Assembly (NCBI GenBank): GCA_936914905.1
Contig: CAKZGI010000327.1
Span: 1-49,570 of the forward strand
Origin: an uncultured Trichormus sp.
GTDB lineage: Bacteria; Cyanobacteriota; Cyanobacteriia; Cyanobacteriales; Nostocaceae
Length of the DNA: 49,570 bases
Reading direction: 5' to 3'
Positions 17,029 to 26,801 of this stretch are shown here, one piece after another; position 1 is the stretch's first letter, and every line of letters starts with the position of its first letter. Below the pieces are notes generated by a model that was not told the DNA's origin, did not search any database, and saw only the letters and a list, made by a program, of their open reading frames with translations. The translations under genes were made by a program, and so were the position numbers.

Positions 17029-17265
17029 ATGCTCAAGCGTTCCAAGTTCGAGACAACCCAGTCTCAGATTATGCACCGGGCTGAGGAGCTTATTAGCGCG
17101 GCCTCAAATCGCTATCGAATCACAGTTCAAGTGGCGAATCGTGCCAAGCGTCGGCGTTATGAAGATTTTGAGAATAATGAAGATGCAATGATGAAACCCG
17201 TACTCAGAGCAATTATTGAGATGTCTGATGAAATGACTCAGCCAGAGATTATCGGCGAATTATAA
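17029..17265 (+). CDS. rpoZ: DNA-directed RNA polymerase omega subunit
   Basis: A 78-residue cyanobacterial omega subunit, which helps assemble and stabilise RNA polymerase and, in cyanobacteria, assists the primary sigma factor. Recognised from '[20 protein letters not shown]', '[20 protein letters not shown]' and '[19 protein letters not shown]'. Complete. It begins only about 70 bp right of the Tn3-type element, so the transposon sits close to its promoter without having destroyed the gene. Confidence 0.96.
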   Translation: MLKRSKFETTQSQIMHRAEELISAASNRYRITVQVANRAKRRRYEDFENNEDAMMKPVLRAIIEMSDEMTQPEIIGEL

Positions 17266-17346
17266 CTACTGATAGGGTATTGGAGATTGGGAAGAGTTTT
17301 GTCTCTGTTCTCAGTTTCCAGTTCCCTTTTTGCACTTCAAATAATA

Positions 17347-17773
17347 TGAAAAAGAAAAAACTTTTATTTGTACGGTTTAACTTAGGACTGATCACTCCTT
17401 TAATCACAGTGAGTTTCATTACTTTAGGTTCAGTAAGTGCAAATTTTTTCACTATTTCACCTACAGTAGCTCAGAGAATTAGTCCTAGTGATGTTTGGCA
17501 ACTGGTGTATACACAATTACCAGATATGCCAAAAGAAAACCAATACAAAAATAAAGATAAGGCAGATCCCCCATATATCGTTTAGATTGGAAACTCACCT
17601 TAGCTGATTACCTGGATGCCAATGAAACAATATATGAAGCATCATATCCGGGTAATGATTCGTTAAAGCAACATCCCTTAGAGGGGGATTGCACCGCCAT
17701 AGCCAAACTCACCCGCAAACAACGCAACAGTCTAGTCCAAGTCCTCGTAAATATCTTTAACCCGCCATCTTAA
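17347..17773 (+). pseudogene. exported hypothetical protein gene broken by a TA insertion
   Basis: Starts MKKKKLLFVRFNLGLITPLI with a signal-like hydrophobic segment and a 'VAQRISPSDVWQLVYTQLPD' mature start. The frame stops at 17585 (DPPYIV*). Dropping two bases at CATATATCG (about 17572-17580) restores a long frame: YRLDWKLTLADYLDANETIY, 'EASYPGNDSLKQHPLEGDC', 'KLTRKQRNSLVQVLVNIFNP', ending TAA 17771-17773. A TA-dinucleotide duplication therefore disabled an otherwise recognisable cyanobacterial secreted protein of unknown function. A programmed frameshift is unlikely, since no slippery heptamer is present. Confidence 0.7.
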
Positions 17774-17842
17774 ATATCTCCTCACCAACTAATCAACCCC
17801 TCAGCGTTTTACTTTGCGTTCCTCTGCGTTGAAAAAATAATC

Positions 17843-18208
17843 ATGCGAAGAGTCATCAAAAGCGGAATAGGTTGGCGTATAGGCTGGAACCCAGAGGCAT
17901 CAGAATTCAAAGGCTTAGTTGGTACAGACGACTGGGCGATAGAATTCACCGAACTTGAATTAAACGACTTTTGCCGCTTATTCAATCAGCTTGCAGACAC
18001 AATGAAGCATTTAGCCACAGAATTAATGGATCAAGAAAAAATCGCCTGTGAAGCAGAAAGCGATTTATTATGGATGGAGGTAGAAGGCTATCCGCAATCC
18101 TATAGTTTGCGCTTCATCCTCAATACAGGGCGGTGTGTAGAAGGAAAATGGGATGCTGAAGCTGTACCAGAATTGCTGCAAGCTACAGAAATGCTGAAAG
18201 TTTTTTAA
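17843..18208 (+). CDS. DUF1818 family protein
   Basis: A 121-residue soluble protein of the cyanobacterial/plastid DUF1818 family: 'MRRVIKSGIGWRIGWNP', 'FKGLVGTDDWAIEFTELELN', 'LLWMEVEGYPQSYSLRFILN', 'GRCVEGKWDAEAVPELLQAT'. Function is not established; the fold is a small alpha/beta domain. Full length with no lesions. It is followed about 140 bp later by tRNA-Pro on the same strand. Confidence 0.85.
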   Translation: MRRVIKSGIGWRIGWNPEASEFKGLVGTDDWAIEFTELELNDFCRLFNQLADTMKHLATELMDQEKIACEAESDLLWMEVEGYPQSYSLRFILNTGRCVEGKWDAEAVPELLQATEMLKVF

Positions 18209-18349
18209 TTTTTTTTGAATGAAAGGCTTGCTCTTTTCTTGGAACTTGTGTTACTCTTGTAAGAGTGACTTAATTAAGTTTAGATTCACAAATTTGGAAT
18301 AAACTCCCAATCCAAAATCTTAGATTGAGAATCTAAAAGTTAAGTTAAC

Positions 18350-18422
18350 GGGGCGTAGCGCAGCTTGGTAGCGCGCCACTTTGGGGTAGTGGAGGTCGTG
18401 GGTTCGAATCCCGCCGCTCCGA
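18350..18422 (+). tRNA. tRNA-Pro (anticodon GGG)
   Basis: The 7-bp acceptor stem CGGGGCG/CGCTCCG contains one G-T pair. The anticodon arm CCACT-TTGGGGT-AGTGG gives GGG, and the T arm has GGTTCGAATCC. Discriminator A; CCA is not encoded. Confidence 0.95.
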
Positions 18423-18460
18423 TTTAAAATCAGTTATTAAAACAATAATAATCACTGAAC

Positions 18461-19030
18461 TTAATATACGACTGTTTCAGTGACAACACCTTGTAATGGT
18501 TTATCCCAATCATCAATTGGTAGTTGGGATAAATAAGCGAAATCAAAGACGATTCCTATGGTGGGTATTTTCGCCCAAGTGGGAGAACTCAACAAACGGT
18601 CATAATATCCACCACCATAACCTAAACGGTATCCTTGGCGATCACAAGCTACACTGGGGACGAGAATTAAATCTACTTCTTCAGCAGAATTGATGATTGG
18701 CGCTTCTGGGTGTGGTTCAGCAATTCCATAATTGCCCATTTGAAGCATATCATCCGGTTGCCATAAGTGCCAAAATAGGGACTTACCAACACAGCGGGGA
18801 AAACCCCAGCGGCGTTGGGAATCGCTAAAAAGTGCGCTAATATCAGGTTCTTGACGAAAGCTGAAATAAGCCAGGATAGTAGTTGCTTGGTTAAAAATAA
18901 CAGATGTTTGGAGTTGAGAAGAAATGTGATCGCTCTTTTCTCTCCACTCTGGAACAGTCATATATTGACGAATTTTCAGCAAACTATGGCGGAGTTCTGT
19001 CTTCTTTAGGGGTGAATCAACTTTCTGCAA
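18461..19030 (-). CDS. 5-formyltetrahydrofolate cyclo-ligase
   Basis: A 189-residue enzyme that converts 5-formyl-THF to 5,10-methenyl-THF with ATP in one-carbon metabolism. Evidence: the basic N-terminal 'KKTELRHSLLKIRQYM', 'ILAYFSFRQEPDIS', the substrate-loop 'RRWGFPRCVGKSLFWHLW' and the ATP/folate motif 'GYRLGYGGGYYDRLL'. Complete. It lies 74 bp downstream of the GDP-fucose synthase gene on the same strand, so it may be read from the same transcript although metabolically unrelated. Confidence 0.92.
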   Translation of the reverse strand: MQKVDSPLKKTELRHSLLKIRQYMTVPEWREKSDHISSQLQTSVIFNQATTILAYFSFRQEPDISALFSDSQRRWGFPRCVGKSLFWHLWQPDDMLQMGNYGIAEPHPEAPIINSAEEVDLILVPSVACDRQGYRLGYGGGYYDRLLSSPTWAKIPTIGIVFDFAYLSQLPIDDWDKPLQGVVTETVVY

Positions 19031-19104
19031 TTTTCAATTTTCAATGTTTTGAATCAAAGTTTTTTAGCCTTTAGGAGTGCTAAACTCCTACAAATAAATT
19101 TTTT

Positions 19105-20049
19105 TTACACAGCGTTGTGACGATACCAATCAATGGTATTTTTGAGCCCTTCTTGGAAACTGATTTGAGCAGTAAATCCAAAGGCTTCCTTCGCTTTTTC
19201 CGTATCTAAACAGCGTCGTGGTTGTCCATTAGGTTTGTCAGTTTCCCAAACAATCTCCCCTTCATACTCCATCAACTCACAAATCAGATTAATTAAATCG
19301 CGAATGGAGATTTCATCACCCGTACCCAAATTAATGGGTTCAGATTCATTGAAAAACTGAGTACCCATAACAATACCCCGTGCCGCATCTGTGGAATACA
19401 GAAACTCGCGGGTAGGAGAACCATCACCCCAAACAGGAAGTTGCTTTTCTCCCTGAATTTGGGCTTCGTGAACTTTACGAATTAAAGCCGGAATAACGTG
19501 GGAACTACTGGGGTTAAAATTATCTTCAGGCCCGTATAAGTTTACAGGTAGCAAGTAAATACCATTAAAGCCGTACTGCTGACGGTAGGATTGTAGTTGA
19601 ACTAACAGCGCCTTCTTAGCCACTCCATAGGGGGCGTTAGTTTCTTCTGGATAGCCATTCCACAAATCTTCTTCTTTAAAGGGGACCGGGGTGAATTTGG
19701 GATAACCGCAAATTGTACCAACACAGACGAATTTTTCTAAACCCACTTGATAAGCAGCATGAATTAGGTGGACTCCCATAATCAAGTTATCGTAGAACAA
19801 CTCTGCGGGTTTTTCGCGGTTTAGACCAATACCACCAACATGAGCAGCTAAGTGAACGACTATATCTTGTTGGTCAACTGCACGTTGGCAATTTTCCCAT
19901 ACTCGTAAATCACAATCGTGCGATCGCGTAACTGTAATCTTCTCACGGTCAGCCCCAGCTTTGCACAGTTGATCTATCACTTGACGACCTAGAAAACCCG
20001 AACCACCAGTGACAAGAATGCGTTTATTTGTTAGTTCTAAGGCAGTCAT
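19105..20049 (-). CDS. fcl: GDP-L-fucose synthase
   Basis: An extended SDR enzyme that makes GDP-L-fucose from GDP-4-keto-6-deoxymannose. It has nucleotide-binding 'GGSGFLG', active-site Cys in 'GTICGYP', 'YGVAKKA' (YxxxK) and the His region 'NPSSSHVIPALI'. I choose the Met at 20049 (MTALELTNKRILVTG) because AAGGAT lies 8 bases upstream; the frame also opens at 20076, which would overlap gmd by 4 bp. It is directly downstream of gmd, so the two steps from GDP-mannose are co-transcribed. Confidence 0.95.
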   Translation of the reverse strand: MTALELTNKRILVTGGSGFLGRQVIDQLCKAGADREKITVTRSHDCDLRVWENCQRAVDQQDIVVHLAAHVGGIGLNREKPAELFYDNLIMGVHLIHAAYQVGLEKFVCVGTICGYPKFTPVPFKEEDLWNGYPEETNAPYGVAKKALLVQLQSYRQQYGFNGIYLLPVNLYGPEDNFNPSSSHVIPALIRKVHEAQIQGEKQLPVWGDGSPTREFLYSTDAARGIVMGTQFFNESEPINLGTGDEISIRDLINLICELMEYEGEIVWETDKPNGQPRRCLDTEKAKEAFGFTAQISFQEGLKNTIDWYRHNAV

Positions 20050-20072
20050 ATTTTTATCCTTAGCGGTGTAAA

Positions 20073-21158
20073 TCAAAAGTGGAGAGCGCCTAGTTCCTGA
20101 CGAATAGTAGCAATATCTGGGGGTTGTTGTGAACCATTGCCATTAGGGGAAGTGTAACCCAGTGCCTGTAAATCAGCTTCTACCATCAAAGAAACCAGTT
20201 CTTCAAAAGTAACTGAAGGTTTCCAACCTAACTGCTGCTGTGCCTTAGTAGGATCACCAATTAACAAATCTACTTCCGCAGGTCTTAAATACCGTTGATC
20301 AAACTCCACATAATCTTCCCAATTGAGATTTACATAACCAAATGCTAATTCCAAGAACTCCTGCACTGAGCGAGTTTCACCCGTAGCAATGACGTAATCA
20401 TCTGGCTCGTCCTTCTGCAACATCAGCCACATGGCTTTTACATAATCTTTAGCATAACCCCAATCACGTTTGGCATCCAAATTGCCCATATATATACTTT
20501 TCTGTTTGCCAGCCACTATGCGAGCAACCGCTCTTGTAATTTTACGGGTAACAAAAGTTTCACCACGCCGGGGTGATTCATGGTTAAAAAGAATACCATT
20601 ACAAGCAAATAAGTTGTAAGATTCTCGATAATTTACTGTTTGCCAGTGGGCATAAACTTTAGCACAAGCATAGGGACTACGGGGATAAAAAGGTGTAGTT
20701 TCACTTTGGGGTACTGCTTGCACCAAGCCATACATTTCTGAAGAACCAGCTTGGTAGAAACGTACTTGAATACCTGTGCGTTGTTGATAGTCACGGATGG
20801 CTTCTAACAAACGTAAAGTTCCCATTCCGACCGAATCTACTGTATATTCTGGCGAATCAAAGCTAACTCTGACATGAGATTGAGCGCCTAAGTTATAAAT
20901 TTCTGTAGGTTTGACTTCTTCTAAAATCCGGCGCAGAGTAGTACCATCTGTTAAGTCACCATAGTGAAGTAATAATTTTACCCCAGCTTTATGGGGGTCT
21001 TCATAAATATGATCAATGCGGTCTGTGTTAAAGGTGGAAGTGCGACGAATAATCCCATGAACTTGATAACCTTGTTCTAGTAAAAACTCGCTCAGATAAG
21101 AACCATCTTGACCTGTAATACCAGTAATCAACGCTCGTTTTTGTTGCGTCATACCCAA
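20073..21158 (-). CDS. gmd: GDP-mannose 4,6-dehydratase
   Basis: A 361-residue extended SDR enzyme, the first step from GDP-mannose to GDP-fucose and related deoxy-sugars. Motifs are '[19 protein letters not shown]', the catalytic 'GSSEMYG', '[12 protein letters not shown]' (YxxxK) and '[20 protein letters not shown]'. Complete. It is the first gene of a gmd-fcl pair; deoxyhexose supply fits the adjacent sugar-transferase and glycosyltransferase genes of a polysaccharide pathway. Confidence 0.97.
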   Translation of the reverse strand: MGMTQQKRALITGITGQDGSYLSEFLLEQGYQVHGIIRRTSTFNTDRIDHIYEDPHKAGVKLLLHYGDLTDGTTLRRILEEVKPTEIYNLGAQSHVRVSFDSPEYTVDSVGMGTLRLLEAIRDYQQRTGIQVRFYQAGSSEMYGLVQAVPQSETTPFYPRSPYACAKVYAHWQTVNYRESYNLFACNGILFNHESPRRGETFVTRKITRAVARIVAGKQKSIYMGNLDAKRDWGYAKDYVKAMWLMLQKDEPDDYVIATGETRSVQEFLELAFGYVNLNWEDYVEFDQRYLRPAEVDLLIGDPTKAQQQLGWKPSVTFEELVSLMVEADLQALGYTSPNGNGSQQPPDIATIRQELGALHF

Positions 21159-21830
21159 TTATCCCTTGGTTTTGAAGTTGTAAAAGTTACAGATCATTTC
21201 AGGTAAAATAGCAAATCATGGCTAAAATTGCCTGATTATAAATATACAAGTCTTACTTGCTAAGTAGGAAGGCACAAAAAAACCGAAGTATGTAACGAAA
21301 AGTAAAATTGACTAAAACCTCTTCCCTATTGCACGAGTGCCTCTTGCCCTTCGGCTTCTCCAGTCGGACCCTGGGGGAAGGCGAAGCGCGTACATGGCGG
21401 AAACCACGCCACTTGCTTTATGCCGGGAAACCCTTCCACCGCAGTGGCTCCCCAATACCCCGCTGGTTCACATCTTGCCTTGTCATAACGACAATTTTTA
21501 ACACCCACCTACTGATCAAAACTTAAATTTAAACCAATTTACTTAATAAAAAGCACTTTAACAAGTTCAGTCTCTCATTATCTAAATCAAAAATATTAGT
21601 ATAATTTGATAATTCTTCTGAATCTTGTCCAAAATTTCATTTATTATTGATTTTTATAAAGATTCAATAAAATTTACAACAGGAGTCAGTAGTCAGTAGA
21701 TAAGGAAAGCAGAAGAAAAAACTTAAACAACTTAATTTTTGCTCGTGAACTCCTGATAACCCAGCGTGGCGTAAGCCATACTCCTAAACTTCTGAACTCC
21801 TGAACTCCTATTCTCAAACAGCAACTTACG
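21159..21830. other. repeat-filled spacer upstream of gmd
   Basis: No credible gene. 21340-21470 is a GC-rich interspersed repeat with several small palindromes (CCCTTCGGCTTCTCCAGTC..., GGGGGAAGGCGAAGCG). It reads through as a fake 72-codon frame. 21690-21815 contains GACTCC/AACTCCTGA heptamers and a copy of the CAGCGTGGCGTAAGCCAT repeat (21762-21780). Confidence 0.5.
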
Positions 21831-22589
21831 TTAATATGCCCCGTTATTTTTAGGTATGATGACTACATCAATGGTTTTCAAAATGATCCATAAATCTAGC
21901 CAAAAATTCCTAAATTTGACGTAGTGCAAGTCGATTTGAACTCGTTGGGGGTAAGGAATATCATTCCGTCCAGACACTTGCCATAATCCAGTAATTCCCG
22001 GACGGATGGTTAAAATCTGCTCGATGTGAAAGCCATATTTTGGTAATTCTTCGGCTACTAAAGGGCGTGGTCCAACAACACTCATATCACCTTTTAGAAC
22101 ATTCCAAAATTGGGGAAATTCATCTAAACTCGTAATTCGCAGGAAGTGGCCGATTTTGGTAATTCGGGGGTCTTGTTTGAGTTTAAAAGTACTGGTAAAT
22201 TCCAGGCGCAACTCTGGGGATGTTTCCATGATTTGGGCAAGCATTTCATCTGCATTGCTCACCATAGTGCGGAATTTAATACATTTAAATCGGCGATAGT
22301 TTTTACCAACCCGTTCTTGGACATAAAAGATTGGCCCTTTTGAACTGACAGCAATCAGTAAGGCCAAGATTATATATATTGGGAAAAACAAGATCAAAAC
22401 CGACAGCGAAAATGCAATATCAAACAGTCGTTTGGCAAACTCTCCGTTTAAACCCTGAAAAACCAAACCTCTAGGTTGTATCTTAGGGGGTTTAGTTTTT
22501 TGACCACGTTTTGCTAAAGTACGCATTGAGGCACTAGCATCTTTACGTGGGTATCGCTTGCCGGAGAGGAGTGAGCTCTGGGCAGTCAT
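21831..22589 (-). CDS. polyprenyl-phosphate sugar-1-phosphate transferase (initiating sugar transferase)
   Basis: About 252 residues, of the bacterial sugar-transferase family (WcaJ/WbaP catalytic domain). It starts exopolysaccharide repeat units by moving a sugar-phosphate onto undecaprenyl phosphate at the inner membrane. There is one membrane helix (about residues 55-78), then 'KFRTM', 'DEFPQFWNVLKGDMSVVGPR' and 'RPGITGLWQVSGR'. The long multi-helix N-terminal part of full WbaP proteins is absent. The start is the second of two adjacent ATGs, because GGAG is too close to the first; the frame opens further at 22616. Confidence 0.93.
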   Translation of the reverse strand: MTAQSSLLSGKRYPRKDASASMRTLAKRGQKTKPPKIQPRGLVFQGLNGEFAKRLFDIAFSLSVLILFFPIYIILALLIAVSSKGPIFYVQERVGKNYRRFKCIKFRTMVSNADEMLAQIMETSPELRLEFTSTFKLKQDPRITKIGHFLRITSLDEFPQFWNVLKGDMSVVGPRPLVAEELPKYGFHIEQILTIRPGITGLWQVSGRNDIPYPQRVQIDLHYVKFRNFWLDLWIILKTIDVVIIPKNNGAY

Positions 22590-22706
22590 CATACTCCTTA
22601 ATAATCCACACCACACATAGTCCCGATCTTAAAGCTAAAACGCAGTGATTCTGGGATTAAATTCCCAAAAGCCTAAAAAATAAATACAAAAATCTTGACC
22701 ATCACT

Positions 22707-23855
22707 TCAGGGAAGAATTTTTTCTTGACACTGGTTGAGAAAATCTAGATAGCGATTTGCAAAAACTTGTTGAGAAAATTGAGTCGAGTGTAATCTTATA
22801 TACTCATATTTTAAAAAATCCTGATAGGCTTCAAATTTTTCTACTGCCTCCACTAAAGCTGTTATTGTTTGTTCTTTGAAGAATATACCTGTTCCTGTGT
22901 CCATACAGGTACGAATATCTCTGACTGTTTCTACCGCCCCTCCTGCACCATAAGCAATGACTGGAGTTCCACAAGCTTGCGCTTCTACTAAGGCAATACC
23001 AAAATCCTCACGAGCTGCATAGACAAAGGCTTTAGCACGAGACATATATGTTTTTACCACATCCTCTGGTTGCCATCCCAGTATTTGGACATGAGGATTT
23101 GCTATCTCTTGGAGCTGTTTCATTTCTGGTCCTGTACCAATCACCACCAATGGTCGTTTTAGCTGATTAAAAGCCTGAACAATCAAGGATACTTGTTTGT
23201 AGCTAACTAATCGGGAAACGATCAGATAAAAATCTTCTTTGTCAGATGAAAAGGGACAGTTTTCGATGTTTACTGGTGGGTAAATGACTTTTGCTTCTCG
23301 TCGATAGCAACGCCAAATCCGTCGGGCTGTATGTTGAGAGTTGGCAATGAAATAATCTACGCGGTTGGCGCTCAATACATCCCATTGACGTAAACTATGC
23401 AACAAATATCTGGTGATCCATCCAATGCCGCCTTCTCCTAGTTTGCTTTGGTTGAGATAATCAAAGGTCAAGTCCCAAGCATAGCGCATTGGGCTATGAC
23501 AGTAACAAATATGCAGCTGATCAGGGGTTGATAGGATGCCTTTGGCTACAGCGTGGGATGAAGACAAAATTACGTCATATTGCCGCAAATCCAATTGTTC
23601 GATGGCTAATGGTAACAAAGGCAGATATTTTTGTATACCTTTGCGAGCTAATGGCAAGTGCTGGAGAAAGGTTTTACCAATCTGACGTTTGTGGAGATAA
23701 CTTTCAGGGTTGCTGGATTCAAAGTCAATCAGGGCATATAAATCAGCATCTATGTGATTCAATATTTCCCTGACTACGAGTTCTGAACCGCCTGTGGCTT
23801 TAGGTGTTAGCCATTCATGAACTAAAGCATATTTCAAAGGCACAGCCAATACCAA
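22707..23855 (-). CDS. GT4-family glycosyltransferase
   Basis: A 382-residue GT-B-fold retaining glycosyltransferase. The N-terminal domain opens with 'ALVHEWLTPKATGGSELVV' (acceptor side). The C-terminal donor domain has 'FYLIVSRLVSYKQVSLIVQA', 'VVIGTGPEM' and the E-x7-E motif in 'REDFGIALVEAQACGTPVIA'. The donor sugar is not predictable. It lies 117 bp upstream of the initiating transferase on the same strand, forming an operon-like pair with it and, further on, gmd/fcl. A role in heterocyst or capsule polysaccharide is inference. Confidence 0.92.
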   Translation of the reverse strand: MVLAVPLKYALVHEWLTPKATGGSELVVREILNHIDADLYALIDFESSNPESYLHKRQIGKTFLQHLPLARKGIQKYLPLLPLAIEQLDLRQYDVILSSSHAVAKGILSTPDQLHICYCHSPMRYAWDLTFDYLNQSKLGEGGIGWITRYLLHSLRQWDVLSANRVDYFIANSQHTARRIWRCYRREAKVIYPPVNIENCPFSSDKEDFYLIVSRLVSYKQVSLIVQAFNQLKRPLVVIGTGPEMKQLQEIANPHVQILGWQPEDVVKTYMSRAKAFVYAAREDFGIALVEAQACGTPVIAYGAGGAVETVRDIRTCMDTGTGIFFKEQTITALVEAVEKFEAYQDFLKYEYIRLHSTQFSQQVFANRYLDFLNQCQEKILP

Positions 23856-23902
23856 ATTAAAAATTCAAAATTCAAAATTTGCGGACTGGGGACTGCGGGC
23901 AT

Positions 23903-24254
23903 CACAGGGGTAGGTTTTTAATATGATCTGTGAAGGCAAGACAAGGAAGATTTTATACACAGAATGGTCTTTTAAGCGTCTGTTCTTGTGATCAAGAGTA
24001 CATGATTTGTACGGTTTTACTCCCTTGTCCACCTTGTGCACCTTGTCTTGCCCTCACGATCCAGTAAAAAACCTACCCTTGTGAAGGACTGGGGGCGGGG
24101 GAAAATTAATTAACTTTTGTCTTTTGCTTTTTAACTATTCCCTCTTGTCCACCTTGTCTTGCCCTCACGATCCAGTAAAAAACCTACTCTTGTGAAGGAC
24201 TGGGGGCGGGGGAAAATTAATTAACTTTTGTCTTTTGCTTTTTAACTATTCCCT
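23903..24254. repeat. tandem plus inverted repeat block
   Basis: A unit of about 105 bp (CACCTTGTCTTGCCCTCACG to TTTTTAACTATTCCCT) occurs twice in tandem with a 111-bp period (from 24039 and 24150), nearly identical. The first 45 bases also occur inverted at 23903-23946 with some divergence, so the block can fold into a large hairpin. Noncoding; it sits in the divergent promoter region between the GT4 gene and the epimerase gene. Confidence 0.8.
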
Positions 24255-24328
24255 ATTCGCTATTTCCTCTGATAACCTCAATGACAGGGGTGATTTTGCC
24301 ACCTAAGTTACTAAGGAATTGGGATTTT

Positions 24329-25261
24329 ATGCGTATTCTGGTTATTGGTGGGACTCGGTTCATTGGTGTCTACTTGACTCAGCTGTTGGTGGAAGTTGGA
24401 CATGAGGTGGTTTTGTTTAATCGTGGTAATCATCCAGCGCCTGATGGTGTAGGACAAATTATAGGCGATCGCACTGACTCAACCCAGCTTACAGAAAAAT
24501 TAGCACAAGAAGAGTTTGATGTCATTTTTGACAATAATGGTCGGGAACTTGCTGATACTAAACCGTTGGCGGAAATTTTCCAAGGACGGGTACAACATTT
24601 TGTGTATATGAGTTCTGCGGGGGTATATCTGAAATCTGATCAAATGCCCCATATCGAAGATGATACTGTTGATCCGAAGAGTCGTCACAAGGGTAAGCAT
24701 GAGACGGAAGCTTACTTGCAGCAATTAGGAATTCCTTTTACTTCCATTCGTCCAACTTATATTTACGGACCCCAGAATTATAATCCTTTGGAAAGCTGGT
24801 TTTTTGATAGAATTGTGCGCGATCGCCCGATTCCAATTGCTGGAAATGGTATGCATATTACTCAGTTAGGTCATGTTAAGGATTTGGCCAAGGCAATGAG
24901 ACAGGTGATTGGTAATGAAACAGTGGTTCGACAGATTTATAATATTTCAGGCGATCGCTTTGTGACTTTCGATGGTTTAGCCCGTGCGTGCGCTGTTGCT
25001 GCTGGCAAATCTGCTGATGATATTAAAATTGTGCATTACGATCCGAAAAAGTTTGATTTTGGCAAAGGTAAAGCTTTCCCCATCCGTGTACAACACTTTT
25101 TTGCATCGGTAAGTAAAGCCATGACCGAATTAAATTGGCAACCGGACTATGATTTGGTTTCTGGTTTGCAAGATTCTTTGCACAATGATTATTTAGTCAA
25201 TGGTGCAGATAAAGCAGAGATAGATTTTTCTGTAGATGATGAGATTTTGAAAGCTGTTTAA
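24329..25261 (+). CDS. NAD(P)-dependent epimerase-like protein of the CSP41 type
   Basis: About 310 residues, atypical SDR fold: 'MRILVIGGTRFIGVYLTQLL' dinucleotide loop, 'VYMSSAGVYLKSD', 'RPTYIYGPQNYNPLESWFFD'. It lacks a normal YxxxK, as do chloroplast CSP41 RNA-binding relatives and their cyanobacterial orthologues. The substrate is unknown; an RNA-related role is possible by analogy. I choose Met at 24329 because the fold starts there; the frame is open from 24281. Two HIP1 octamers and several near-sites lie inside. Confidence 0.88.
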   Translation: MRILVIGGTRFIGVYLTQLLVEVGHEVVLFNRGNHPAPDGVGQIIGDRTDSTQLTEKLAQEEFDVIFDNNGRELADTKPLAEIFQGRVQHFVYMSSAGVYLKSDQMPHIEDDTVDPKSRHKGKHETEAYLQQLGIPFTSIRPTYIYGPQNYNPLESWFFDRIVRDRPIPIAGNGMHITQLGHVKDLAKAMRQVIGNETVVRQIYNISGDRFVTFDGLARACAVAAGKSADDIKIVHYDPKKFDFGKGKAFPIRVQHFFASVSKAMTELNWQPDYDLVSGLQDSLHNDYLVNGADKAEIDFSVDDEILKAV

Positions 25262-25367
25262 TCTAATCAGGGACTGGGGACTGGGGACTAGGTCATCAGG
25301 TTTTCCCAATCACCAATCACCAATTACCAGCCAAACAGATATGATAACCATTCAAACGAACATGATA

Positions 25368-26102
25368 TTACAAATTATCAGGATTAATTCCCAATTCTCT
25401 CAACTTAGCGGCTAATTCATCAGACCGCATTTTTTCCTCTTCCAGGAGTTCTAAAGGTGTAGGAATCTAGTTCGCTGCGCTGTCATACCAGCGTAACCAC
25501 AAACGTTCAATGCTTTCAAAACTTTCTTGCCAAAGTCCCAAACCTAACTCTATTCGTGGCATCCACATTTTACCAGAACTCACATCTATTTCTTAATAGC
25601 GATCAGCAACTAATTGAAATGCTTGTAATTTATCGGCGTAAAGATCGAAAATAATATAGTAAGGCACTCTGACAATTCTTTCATAGACTTCCCATTTAGT
25701 TGGGGGTTGATTAACTTCCCTTACAGTTCTTCCTAAGTCTTCTTTTTCTGTTTTTGGAGATAAAAATTCTACCATGACAAGAGGAGCAATGATTTCTTGC
25801 CACATTACATAACTTAAACGTAACTCTCTTTGATCAAAAAGACGGGAAACACCCACTACAGTAAACCAATCTGGGCGTTTATCCGATAAAGGATTCCTGG
25901 TCTTATAATAAAGATTTAAATCTGAAGCAACAAATACTTGATCTGCGGGATAATTACAACGAGAAAAGGTATATGTTAAAAGTCTGGGTTGTAAAAGATG
26001 AAATTCGTCAGGCAAACCTCAATCCTGCGGGTACTCACTGGGAAAATCATACATGGTAGGTATGGTTTCTTTTGCGGGAATTGGTGGATCTGTTTGATAC
26101 AT
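25368..26102 (-). pseudogene. Uma2-family (DUF820) nuclease-like gene with three stops
   Basis: One uninterrupted phase of 245 codons from ATG at 26102 to TAA at 25368 is broken by TGA (26019-26021), TAA (25590-25592) and TAG (25467-25469). The middle 'LLTYTFSRCNYPADQVFVAS', 'RPDWFTVVGVSR', 'PLVMVEFLSPKTEKEDLG' and the C-terminal 'PTPLELLEEEKMRSDELAAK' are typical of long cyanobacterial Uma2 proteins with a PD-(D/E)XK-like core. Three nonsense mutations without frameshifts indicate slow decay by point mutation. Confidence 0.8.
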
Positions 26103-26270
26103 AAGCTAGGGAATAGGGAATAGAAGGAGTTTGTAAATGATTGAGGAGCGGTATATTTAAAATACCCTCATGATATATGTTATATTTTATCTATTTACGC
26201 CTCTGAGCTTCTGTATGAAACAAAAAGATGTGGTTTACTAACCCGAAAATGGCAGCCTTTATGACCAAAC

Positions 26271-26780
26271 TTATTCTAACTTGGATGGTAATAAATAGAT
26301 GATTCCAGAAGCTACAGTTAAAATTACTGATACCCAAAAGGTAATTAAAGCTGAAAGTTGCCAAACTGGTGATAAAGGTGCTATGAGTAGAGCGATAGCA
26401 ATTATTTGACTGACTGTTTTTAATTTACCCCAAATATTCGCACCGCTAATGGTGGTTTGATTGACACGCCAACCTGCGATCGCTAATTCTCGTGCTAAAA
26501 TTACAAACACTGCCCAAGATGGTATTTTCCCTAATTCAACTAATACTAATAACGGTGCAAGTATCAATAATTTATCTACTAAAGGATCAAGAAATTTTCC
26601 TAAATCAGTAATTTGATTTAGTTTCCTCGCTAAATATCCATCTAACCAATCAGTTAAGGCTGCAATTAAAAATACAGTTAAACATATCCATTGGGCCTGG
26701 GGTGTGGGAATATATAAACCATAAAGTAGAAATGGTATTCCCAGAAGTCTTGAAAAAGTAATTAAGTTTGCTAAATTCAT
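26271..26780 (-). CDS. pgsA: CDP-diacylglycerol--glycerol-3-phosphate 3-phosphatidyltransferase
   Basis: A 169-residue inner-membrane CDP-alcohol phosphotransferase that makes phosphatidylglycerol-phosphate, on the way to phosphatidylglycerol, an essential thylakoid lipid. The full signature D-x2-D-G-x2-A-R-x8-G-x3-D-x3-D is present ('DWLDGYLARKLNQITDLGKF' then 'LDPLVD'). Four or five hydrophobic segments. Complete. It starts 21 bp after the end of the intact Uma2 gene on the same strand. Confidence 0.95.
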   Translation of the reverse strand: MNLANLITFSRLLGIPFLLYGLYIPTPQAQWICLTVFLIAALTDWLDGYLARKLNQITDLGKFLDPLVDKLLILAPLLVLVELGKIPSWAVFVILARELAIAGWRVNQTTISGANIWGKLKTVSQIIAIALLIAPLSPVWQLSALITFWVSVILTVASGIIYLLPSKLE

Positions 26781-26801
26781 GCAATTTTCAGTTTATAATT
26801 T

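Noticed and set aside
21308-21526. 72-codon frame and its antisense
   Set aside because: Lies inside a GC-rich interspersed repeat known to create false frames in these genomes.
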